Below, one piece after another: positions 34,398 through 46,800 of a stretch of 64,000 nucleotides of DNA; within the stretch, counting starts at the first letter, position 1, and the number at the start of each line of letters is the position of its first letter. This stretch comes from Periplaneta americana (taxonomy: Eukaryota > Arthropoda > Insecta > Blattodea > Blattidae): NCBI RefSeq assembly GCF_040183065.1, contig NC_091120.1, positions 173,618,488-173,682,487 on the forward strand, read 5' to 3'. The notes beneath the pieces are model-generated. The model was not told the DNA's origin, searched no databases, and was given only the letters and a program-made list of their open reading frames with translations. The position numbers were made by a program, and so were the translations under genes.

Positions 34398-37300
34398 GTA
34401 GTAGGTTATTTTACGACGCTTTATCAACATCTTAGGTTATTTAGCATCTGAATGAGATGAAGGTGATAATGCCGGTGAAATGAGTCCAGGGTCCAGCACC
34501 GAAAGTTACCCAGCATTTGCTCATATTGGGTTGAGGGAAAACCCCGGAAAAAACCTCAACCAGGTAACTTGCCCCGACCGGGAATCGAACCCGGGCCACC
34601 TGGTTTCGCGGCCAGACGCTCTGACCGTTACTCCACAGATGTGGACTTAAAAAAAAACCATAGAATGCAGTATTCTTCTTGGCTATATCACAGAATAAAT
34701 AGTGTGTATTTAACTTTAACCTTGAATATCTCAAAATCTTTGGAATACGAGTTAATCATGTTGACTTCTGAACGCCTCATTTATGCAATGGAGGGGGAAA
34801 GAAACTGGCCATCCTGACCTAGTTGCCTCACAAGTGGTGCCTTCTTGGTATCACTTTTGAGGTTCAGACCTGTCTTAGGACAGTTTGACTAAACAACAAC
34901 AACGATATTCCAAGAGTTTATCGATACATATGAGTGCATTGTTGTTTAGTCAATTGTCTGAAAACAGGTTGGAACCTCATAAGTGACGCCAATAAGGCGT
35001 CACTCGTGAGGCAACTAAGCCAGGAGATAGTGGAGTAGCTTAAAGTGAGGCTGTAAATAGATTTCTTTTCGTCGTTAAAATTATTGGCTTGGCCAGTCTT
35101 CTCAAACCAGACAGTGGGGTCAAGGATGAGGCTTCTTCGATTCTAGTGATTGATGGCTAGGCCTATAATGTCTGCTCTCCATCCTTAGCCAAGCACTGCA
35201 CTTCTTCGTAAACCTCCCACTCTGCCTTCTGAAGAGTGGTTGCTATGAAGCTTATTGCTTTATGGTGGCGATTGTTCCTCAGTAATTCTCCTTCATGCCC
35301 AAGGTTTCTAATTTGCTGCATCCCGGATGTGATAATTTTTGTCTTGGAAGGGACGACCTGGTATAGATCGTACTGCTGCAATGTTTGTGGACATCTTGAT
35401 GGCATTGGTCCACTCTGAGGATGGTATCCTTTTTCTATTACTAATCCAAGAGTTGTTTTTTGGATCTTCACAGTATGTCACTACTCCTTTAGGATATCTT
35501 TCTGTGTGTGGAAGACAACATCAATTACTGTATTATTAAATGATCTCAGATCTTAAACTTCGCCCTGTCATCGAATGTGGTTCTGCATTCTGGGAATGCG
35601 TAATTGTGAAAGAGCTTCTAGTTTTTCAATTTCAGGATTCCTGCAGTAAAGAAGATGTTCGTCATTTATTTTGAGAAGACTTCTATCAGTGTTGTTGTGT
35701 TGTAAATATACTTCCCATTCAGCTTCAAATAAACCAAGACCATGAAGATTCTTCGGAGCTTATAGCATTTTACTCGAACAGTCATGCAGCAAATCCACAA
35801 TTTCCTTAGCACCTGTCTGGATAATTTTATAAATATCATGTAAGATAGATTTTGGAATCTTACTCAGTGGTGTACTTTGGAGTGAATAAATAACCCTAGG
35901 CCATATACTGATTTATAGTATTCAATTCTTTAAGTTCAAATTCTGCTGAAAACAGTGGATTTTTAAGGATGATAAAAATCCTCATTGTGGCATTTTTCGA
36001 AAGACAAGTTGTCAAATATAACCATTACACTTGTACTTTAAATGCCAGTATTAAGTTTTAAAAGTAGCATGATATTTCACGAAGTGATGTTAAAATTTTA
36101 CTAGTTCTATCATTATTATTAATTAGTACATAATGAAGTTTCAGTGGCGGTTTCTGGCATGGCTGCAGATTTGCACAGCCACAATCTTTAATTGAAACAA
36201 AATTGAATTGTTACTTCTCCCAATAGCATTTCAATTTAATTCTTTTTGACCAGCAGTTCGTTTAACAATGACACAACATCTGTTTCTATTCCGTCCAGCA
36301 AGGTGTGACAGTTACACTGCCATCCAGCTGATGATCACAATTTTCACTTGTTTCTTGTTTGTACGCATCTAGCGTAGGAGTTTCACAAATGGAGCTGTTA
36401 AGCTGTGTATTGCAAATGATGGTGACAGTCGGTGTGCAATCTAATAGCTGCCCTGTACATAGTCAGGTTTCATTCATAATTTAATTGTAAAAGGAACACC
36501 TGTCGCCATATATCATTACTTGTTTTTCTGTCGGGGTTAGATCTTTGTTGCATGGTTTGAAGGCCATTTTGAGAATGTAAATTTATAGAGGTAAGTTAAC
36601 TGCAACCACCTATAAATTATATCACGAACCACCACTGTGAGGTTCGATGAAAATGTTGGATCTGGTATTGAAGTAAGAGGTTTTACGCAGAGAATGCAAT
36701 AGATAACTGGAGAATGTAAATATGCCATAGTCTATACCCTCCTCCTGTGGACCAAGGACACATGGAAATAGAGAGCATGTGATCTTGTGTGACCTTTACA
36801 TTCTCATTGCGCGCTGAGTGTATACCAATTCCACAGCTCTTGCTGTTTTAACACTGTGTGGAAGTCACGTGACTTTGAATGCCATTAGAGCATAGATGAG
36901 TTTTCACTATCAATGGGGTATTATGTATTACCCCAGATCACATATAACAGAGTGATCAACCTTATGGGCTTTGAAGACAATAACTTTTATCAATTTCACT
37001 ATGCTGCCACCTAGTGACTGCAGAAGAAGTCACGTTATAACTCCCATTTGAATGTATGAAGCAGCTGTACTTCCATCTAGTGGTCATTACCAATCAACAG
37101 TGACGATCCTGGTGGTTGTTCTCTTCTACAACATGAGGATGGCCAATCTGTTATACAGTCAACTCTGGATATAGTGAACCTCTGCGGACCAGCATATTTC
37201 ATTCACTAAATCCGAAGTGTCTCTCCCCTAACCTTAAATGACAGGAATGAATGTAATTGTGAACAAGAAAATAAAATTCTATACAGTAATTAAAATATTT

Positions 37301-40300
37301 CATTTTTGTGGACTTGATTACACTGCATACTGTTTACTGTTACTCACAGTTGATTTACTTAAACTATGCTGTCAACTCACACCCACTTGCAAAAGACTAC
37401 ATTCAATCTCACTTATAATATTCGCCTTATCTTCCAAAGAAAACACTTTACGCTTCGACATTTTCATACAGTACAGTCACAATACTAGAACAGACTGATC
37501 AAGTAGAAATGACCAACTCTGTTATGATGTAATTGCGTACTCATCCTTGGAATTTCCTGGGTCACTTAATTGAAACTGGGACAGGGTTGATGGAGTTGGA
37601 AAGCCACCGGAATCTTACCTTCATTTATGCTCTGGACATAATGTCGGTCATAATTGAAATGTTTCTGAGAACAAAAGGCAACCCTTTGACAGTGGACGAT
37701 TAGAAATAACAGTAGAGTAGTGTGTCTGAGAATAGAAGGGTAATCCTTCGAGGTGGAGTGAGGTAAGGTCGTCACGTGTTTCTGGACTTACAGTACAGCT
37801 CATTGTCTAGGAATCACTAATCCTACGTTTGTCCTTTGACCAAAGGAGTAAGAAACTTAGAATGTTGTTTTCAACACATTCTTTCAATTTTATACAAGAA
37901 GGTCTGACTTCAAATAAGAATTTGTCAGGATACAATTCTTGCAATTTCAATTTTTAAGATTCACTATAACCGAAGTGAGGGTTCACTATAAATGGAAATA
38001 TTAATGTACTTTTTAATGTATGTGGATCGGGACCAACGATTTAGGTTCACTATAGCCGAATGTTCACTATAATCGAGTTCACTATATCCAGAGTTGACTG
38101 TATATATGTGATCAGGAGTATTACCATGTTGGAGGGCCGGTATTGTGCCAGTGCCACATCATGTGAGTCCCACCATGTGACTTTTTTTGACATGAATAGA
38201 TCTTTAAGTAAGATCCAGTACTACTCTCCAGCCAGCAACTCTACAGCTCTGAGGAGAAGGGAGGGGTAGGTTCTCAGTACAGTTCTAGTATTCATGCAGA
38301 AAACACTTGCCTCAACCAGTGTTCTATATGTTATGGTGAATGTACGAGTATTTACATTTTTACTCTGCTTTCTTCTTGTGTTTATTGGGATTTTGAGTAA
38401 TTGATTCAATAAAAATAGCAAGCTATATGGAAAGAATGTTATGTGAAAATGCCGCCAAAAGGAAGACTAAAGTGATTCATTCGGAGAGCTGCGAAGTTAT
38501 CAGTTACAGGAGGAAAATAAGCTCGAAATAATCCTCTTGTATTTCCGATAAAGACAAGGCTTGGAATTGAGTCCGCATGTCCGATTAAAATATTTTAGAT
38601 TTGAGATTTGCCATTTTATGTGGGAGGGAGACCTAAGTTATAGTATACCTTCTTCTTTCGACGTCTTTGTAACTTGTCCAACCATTTGCTTATTGGTCTT
38701 CTTCTTGGCCCCTTTCGTCTTTATATCGATTCCAGCAGTTATTTGGATACTCTCTCATCATTCATCCTTTTCACATAACCAAATCATCTCAATCATTGTT
38801 CTTCTACACAGATGTCAGTAACTTTTCAACTGTACTTCTCTTCTCTAATTTTCAATTTTATCCATTTTAGTCTTACCCATGAGTTCTCTCAGAAATCTCT
38901 TCTCTGCAGCCTGAAGTCTACTAATTTGTTTTTTTTTTTTTTTGTAAATGTCCATGTGTTAACACCGTATGTCAAAGTAGGTTTGTAATAGGTCTTACAC
39001 ATTAAAATTGCTTACAGTTCAATTGAGACAGTGATAACATAAATGACCAGTTTCATCTACAGTTGTTTCTAATACACAAAAGTAATTTTAAATCACCCCC
39101 AAGCTTTTGATAGACAAAGCACGTTGAAGAATCATAAGATGTTTAATGAATCTAATAAAATTGACACAACACCTTCTTTTCATACTGAGATAAAAAAAAA
39201 ATATGTGAGCTGTTCCTCCATATTTCCATATGCCATTTGACACCACAGGGTACTTTCAGCTTTTATACTAGTAGCACTAGATGTGAAAATTCTCACTAAG
39301 TATTTCATTGGAGACACAATAGGGACAACATGTGAGATAGACTACACCAGACAAAATCAAGACAGTACTTACAGGAACATAAGTTTTTACGATGAAAGAG
39401 TAATGGAACGGAGAAAAATTCTCTCCAGTGCCAGGATTTGAATCCGGGTTTTCAGCTCTACGTGCTGATGCTTTATCCACTAAGCCACACCGGATACCCA
39501 CCCCGGCGCCGGACAGAATAGTCTCAGTTTAAGTTCCAACTCTTGGGTTCCCTCTAGTGGCCGCCCTCTGCACTACTCTTTCATCGTATGATGACGCAGA
39601 ATATCTGCATGGAAATATCATATGTACTTCGGTACATTAAAATAATATATATGATATGCGTAAATCACTTCGTGATTTAAGACGGCGCTTATTCTGTCGG
39701 ATCCCGGCCAACTAGTCACTCATAATGAGTGCACCTCAGCACATGTGTGGACTTCAGTCCTATGTTCATAGACATCTATGACATAGTGCAGAGGGCGGCC
39801 ACTAGAGGGAACCCAAGAGTTGGAACTTAAACTGAGACGATTCTGTCTGGCGCCAGGGTGGGTATCCGGTGTGGTTTAGTGGATAAAGCATCAGCACATA
39901 GAGCTGAAAACCCGGGTTCAAATCCCTGCGCCAGAGAGAATTTTTCTCCGTTCCATTACTCTTTCATCGTATGATGACGCAGAATATCTGCATGGAAATG
40001 TCATATGTACTTCGGTACATTAAAGTAATACATAAGTTTTTACCAAAAACAATTTTGGGGGAAAATATGTTGGTGGCATTGGCAATAGCAGCAGTAATGA
40101 TGATGTAATCATTGTTGTTGACTGTTTAGTATAATAGGCCTATAACAAAGCCTATAGTAAAACAACTTGAAGAAATAAATACTGAAGTAACATCTGGAAT
40201 GTATCTTTTATTGCGTTGTGTTGTTTTGTTTAGGTGTTCATGGAGCAACTGAGCAATGAGAATCTAGTGGATGTCACATTGTCTTGCCAAGGCCAGTTTC

Positions 40301-43300
40301 TCAAGGCACACAAGATGATACTTTCCGCCTGCAGCCCTTACTTTCAGGCAAGTGTTTTCTTTTATCTTATTTAAGTGTTTGAAGTTTGTAACGTGTTTGC
40401 TATAGAAACTATATAATGTATGAACACCAGTCACAATGAAAGTCAGAGGAAGACATGGGTTAAAGTATGTTTCTAAGTGTAGCATTTAAAAGTCAATCTC
40501 GATCACAGTTGCTGTAAAATTCATACACGTTAAGGACGTTTATTTCTTCTTGGTCATTTGCCATCACTTTGTATATGTGCATGAGCAGGCACAAAGATAC
40601 AATCAGAAAAAAATGAATACAATTTTCCTTGTTAATAAAACTATAATCATGGATAAATATATAATAGGATGCGAAACTTAATGAGTTTCCCGTAACACAT
40701 ACTAGAGGCGCTGTTGTAGAAATTGATCTTGCTGCCATCTATTTCTGGGAGGGGCGTTATTACATCTAGCAGCGCACCAAGTAGCGAAAAGAGTAATTAC
40801 TCCATGCATTTAGCAGCGCACCTGGTGACGAAAATGTTAAACTGTGCAGAAAGTATTCCCTCCCAACCTCATCGATATTCAAAACTAACCCAATTTAAAA
40901 TAAAATATTTACAGTTTTATTCCTCACAGCATATTCTACTGAAAATTCTTACCGGAGCCAACAGGAAGATAAAAGAGACAATGTGTTTTACACTACCCGA
41001 TTAAAATATAACCAGAGACAAAAAATAAAGGAAAAGGTTAGATAATTGGGATTGTATTCTTTGGGTATTTATTGTACAGCACAATGGAAAAGTCTGCAAG
41101 AACTACTTAGATAGTTCAATTTATTATATTACTATTACTTTACAATACATTCAACAACACTATTTTTACAACGTCCATAAACATCACTGTTTAACATACA
41201 CTGCTTATACACACACGTAGTATCACTTTATGTTCACTTATTAGCAAGTTTCAGTCCGCCATCTCGGCTCTTCGACTCTCCCGTACAGCAATATCTCGAA
41301 TGGATAAATAGAGAACTCTGGGTAATGTACCCAACACGTAGTTCTAATATTCACTACCTACGACGTTGGGCGCTGATCACCTTATTTCAAACCCCCAAAT
41401 CCATATGGTGCTGACCGCAGTTTCGCATCCTATTATAGCCTATATTTATCCATGCTATAATCATGAATATTGCATAATGTATTAGATAGCCTCACTTCGT
41501 TCAGTTTTGCCAAATCCTGATTAATCACATGGTGCCACATTAAGAGCAGTTGTAATTTTTCATATCCTTTTCTTTGTTACTCTTTTTTTAAATTTAATAT
41601 CTATGTTTACATATGTATATATATTTTTTTGAGGATATACCGAGTCTGTAAGGGTTACCCTCAATGGGGAGCAGTTTGTAATTAATATAATTAGTTTTAT
41701 TTCATTCCTAACATGAAGTGTTGTTAAAATACGTAAGATAATTGACGTAAAAAAGGGTTGCCAGGTTTTCAGAATGAAAATAGACAATTGCAACATTTAA
41801 TTCCAAAATACGAGGTGTGTGTGTGTGTGTGTGTGTGCGTGTGCGTGCGTGTGCTTGTGCTTGTGCGTGTGCACGCGCGTTTGTTTAATTGTATAAATAA
41901 ATGCAATGTGCGACCATTCTGAGCTTCCACATATAGCAAATACGACTTGGCAAAGAATTGTTGGAGCTCTGGATATCTTCCTGTGGAGTGGTATTCTATG
42001 TTTATTGCATTTAGAGTGTCATTTGTTGAACAGAGCTGGCTGAGGAGAAACATTAAATCATCTTCAATTATAACCCACATATGCTCAATTGGGCTCAAGT
42101 CTGGGGACCTAGTGGGCCATACTACAGTTTCAGTGTCTTGGAGAGCTTGTTTTCATAGACAACAAGACTTGTCAGTATCACCATACTTTTTTCTTACAAT
42201 AATTACTGCCATATAGAAATATATTTTGAGGGAAACAAGAGTTCATGTTATTATTTTTATAACAGGATGTTATCCTTTTCATGTTAAAAATATTTTTGTG
42301 CATTAAACACAAGTTCTCGAGGTCATGAGCTGAGATGTTCTTTCTCTTACCTGATGTTTTAGGAACAAAATACAACTTTAAAATTACAAGAAAAAAGGAA
42401 CTATGTACAGTTCCAAACATATGCAACTAAACTCATACATAACTTAAAGTATCACCTTTACAAAGAATTATTCTCGCATTTAATTAAATGAACTTTAACA
42501 CTAATGAATAACTCTTTTGTCGGCGGGAAAAGGCACATAAGTAAAAAAAGTAGATTTTTCTGTTGTACCTAATCACATAATTATAGTATTTTTTCTAATT
42601 TTTGAAGTAATAAAATTTCTTGTATTTTCAATTGAATAGGGCCTTACTTTAACCAACATACATGAATTTCATTATTATACTTATATTCAGTTAAGAGTAA
42701 ATTAAAAAGAAAGTCTCTCCTGAAAAATTATACTTTTTGACTTATGTGCCTTTTCCCGCCGACCAAAGAACTGAGCAATGGAAGATGTCCTAAGAATACC
42801 TCTTTCCTTTGTTGTGTATATTCACTGATTTTCTTATGTTTCAGGAATTGTTCAAGCAGCACCAGGTTCAGCATCCTGTCATAATCATGAATGGAATGAA
42901 GTTCGTTGACATAAAGCTGGTCATTGAATTCATGTACCGGGGTGAGATCAAGGTGTGTATGAACCAAAATATTTTAACAGTTTGGTAACACTTTATTTTC
43001 AAGTTCTGTGGTTCCAGATCTCTGTCAGCTTAGGGGGGAGTTTCAGCTGGCAGACCACAGAAGGCTTTCATTCTTTCGTGTTTACTTACTATGGGTTTGG
43101 TAATGTTGGTTGTGTACTTTTACGAGTAATATTTTATCAAGCACTTTCACTATTTTGGAGACTTTCTCTGGAAGCATAGGTAGCCTGAAAATGACACCTG
43201 TTGCGAAAGTTGAACTGTAACCGTCATGTCGGTTTCAGAATCTTTCATCTTTTCACAGCTTTGGGACGTGGTCTCGATAAGAAACTATTATTCTTATGCC

Positions 43301-43698
43301 TAAGCGCAAAACATGCCGTTATTCTTAATTGTTCACAGTTTACACCTATCGAATCTGGAATTTTCTTCCTGCCGATATTAGAAACTGTCGGGCCTATCGT
43401 CTTTCAAAACTAAAATGCACAATTACCTAATTTAGCAGCATAGTAAATTACATTCACTCTTAAATATAATACTCATAAGGAGTATTTAATAATTTGAGTT
43501 TTTTCAGACTAGTGTACTTAATTGATTTTCTCTTAATATATTGAACAGTGATTATAGGTATTTAAATATCTAAATATTTATGTTTTTTCTTTATAAATGA
43601 TAGTCCTGAGTAATTATCTTTACATTTCTAATGTGTTCAGCTTAACTGGTAACTTAGATAAGTTTAAATAATAGTATCTCACAACATATCTGTTGTTG

Positions 43699-43763
<65 letters not shown>

Positions 43764-43841
43764 TATGCATTTGTATTAATTGTAGATTTGGTTGAGTGGA
43801 AGAGAAGGCCTTAAGGCCTTAACTCTGCCAGGTAAAATAAC

Positions 43842-43896
<55 letters not shown>

Positions 43897-46800
43897 CAAA
43901 CAAGAAGTAGGTTTGACAATTGACATATGGTCTTGTGTTAGGATCTTGGATATGCTGCAATTTAGGCAACATGGAACAGTTTTGTTTCCCTCCTGGAGTA
44001 AGTTTTATTATAGATTTTTTGCTGGAAAAATCTATGGCCAATGCCGGTTTTGAACCGATGAACCTTGGTTCCAAAGGCTAATATGAAAACCATTAGATCA
44101 TGGAGGATGACGTCCTAACTAATTTTAAAACTTGAATAAAACTTACAGTAAATAACAGCCATCACTTACATTTCCTTTTCGAGAGCATAACAAAAGGAGA
44201 CTTGTGTTTGAGGATTACAGTATAAAATGTAGATTTGTCTCATTTCCACATTGTGGAATCAGCTGATTTACTCTGTATATCATGAGAAATGAAATTAATA
44301 AAGAGTTTTAAAAAATGAGGACATTTCACGGAAGACATGGTGTGAATATTGGTGTGATACTGAGGAACTTCATCACAATTTAATCACTTTAAGAATTTAA
44401 TTACTGGTAGTACAACATATTTTGTTGATATTATGTTTTTGTATGAAGGTTTTGGAGACAGAGCTGGATGGTTTACTGGCAGCAGCTGAGACTCTGCAAG
44501 TGAAGGGTTTATCTAATGTACGCAACAAGTATGAAAAAGGAGATATACAGTGTGCAGACAACCAACAGCAGCAACAACAGCAGCAGCAACAGCAGCAGCC
44601 ACAACAACACGATTCTCCAGATCAGGGTGAGAAGGCTGACGGCAACACTCAGGGCACACCGTTACACCTGCGCAGGAAACGCAGGAAAGTTTCAGAGTCT
44701 CCTGTGAGTATGATGCTTTGGTGTGTCTGAGTCTCTTAATTTTTTTCTAATGGCAGCTACTTGATTTGCGTCATTCATCTGTAGGAATAACGTGTCAAAG
44801 CTGTATTTCTTTTTTGCATTGTATGCATGATCCTTGGTGCACCATGGGGTGCGAAATACATAGCGCTGTATGATTATGATAATTAATGGTGAAATGCCAT
44901 TAAGGGAAATGGGAGTAATTTGTGAAAACCTACCACTAAGTGCCATCTTTATCATTCAGAAATTATTTCACTTGGACATGCTGGAATTCGAACCCGGTTT
45001 ACCGACATGGAAAATCGACACTTTGGCCATTTTTTAAATTCATCATAATACTCATCTGTCATGATTACAGTCTGTTTTCTGATTAGTACAATAGATGATA
45101 TAAAAACAAAGTTTGAAATTCGAGTTTCTGTCTTATCATCATATCAACAGGAGTTATCAAAGAAGTCGCATGTTATTAATAGAAGAGATTTCGGAGTATG
45201 TGCACATGTAACATTTTCACTTTCATCAACATTTTTGTGAAATTTTTTAGGTATTTTTTTTCAACCTATATTGCAAGCTATGCGTTTTTTTAAAGCGCTT
45301 TATGCCTTCGCTGCAGCAAAATGTGGGTCGAAAAAAAAATGCACTTAGGTCAGCTGACTGCAAAATGGTGGACAATTAATTTTGGCTTCTATTACTGCAG
45401 TAATAAATTTAACCTTAAACGTACCGAACATGTTAAATAGTTTCGACTTCCATGATAATGACATGGAATTATTATTACTAGACGATTTTAACAATAATAA
45501 ACCTTGCAAAAGACCAAAACACGCATTCCGCCATGATGGATTGTGCAGCAAACTCTTAAAGCGGTGTTTTGATTTGCTGCATGGTTGCTGCAGCAATGGT
45601 GAAGCAAATGTAATGAAAGAACAATCTTGCTGCAGCGCTTTATGTCTTGCTTAAAAAAATGCACGGAAATAGTCCGTATTAAAGTCTTCATAGGTTTATG
45701 ATGTTCTAGTATACCAGTCAGAATCGTGAATTATTCTCAGACCCTAATTTTGTGTGATTTGAAGGGGTTTAAAAACACTTGGGAATGTAGTTCCAAGCAG
45801 GAATGGCATATGAAGGATACACAGGAAAAATGAATGTCACATTTCTGTATGATGTTATTATCTAATTGAATAGATTGCTAAAAACTTTAGTTTGTTATTA
45901 TCAAAACTGGTAAAAGGAGAATTATCACCATGAATACAATCATTCTTTCCTTAATTTTCAATAGGAACAACAATAAATTTTTGACCTTCATTGTTTTTCC
46001 CCTGTTCCCTTCATATGCTAGAAAGGCAAAATTAATGTTTTGTATAAAATGACTTTCCTCTAGATTTTTTTTCGTACATCTTAAAAATGTTATTGCTTGA
46101 CTTTTATATCTTGATTGATGGAAAAATGTGCCAGTTAGCTATTTGGTTAATTTTATATAAACTACAGCTTTGACATTTCAGTCATAGACGGGGACATTTA
46201 GGTGAATGTTGTAAAATGAAGTATCTACCATTGGCTAAAAGAACTCTCTGATATGTCCAGTTTCACAACCATATAGAAGTATTAAACCTTGTTTCTTCCA
46301 TGTAACCTTTCTCAAAATCCTTATTCTGGGCCATTCATCATTATTTTTATCAATCCGGCTATCTGCTATTTGAGACTTCACCGTAGTAAAATAGTCCCCA
46401 GAACAAGACACTTACCAGGCAAGGATAAACACAATATCTGCTGGAATTTTAATTTGATTTTGTATATATTTTTATGAATAACCTCCCAGTTGTCTGTGAA
46501 GTTGACCTAGAATTAATGTCATAGTTGCTATGGGATTTTATACAAGAACGGTTTTTTTCTGTTGGATTAGAAGAAATTATAATTTTCGTGTAATTTGTAA
46601 AGTTATAATTGCAATCAAATTATAGTTGTTTAACCTCCCGAAGTAAAGGCCCGCTCCCACATAGCGAAATCGAATCAAATCGAAATAAAAAGTCTGCTGC
46701 TACTCACATCTAGTGGAATCGAACCGAACAGTACTTTTGTGTTTTGTGTTTTGTCATGCAATAGAGAATAATTCTACACAAGATTTATTAATTTTTCTTC

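Larger units (their letters stand above)
34116..34904 (+). repeat. Dispersed repeat R, copy 3, split by a MITE
   Basis: The left part (CTCTGATTGAGGTTCTGGCT ... GTAGTTAGTCGG) ends at about 34231 and the right part (TATGCAATGGAGGGGGAAAG ... GACAGTTTGACTAAACAAC) resumes at about 34780. The left start shows that R begins at least as early as CTCTGATTGAGG. Confidence 0.82.

Noticed and set aside
44516..44707. Ser/Asn-rich open frame
   Set aside because: Another frame of the CAA/CAG repeat within the BTB-HMG exon.
46241..46310. LINE fragment with YGCETG motif
   Set aside because: Only about 13 residues match; kept as a note, not as a feature with a family.
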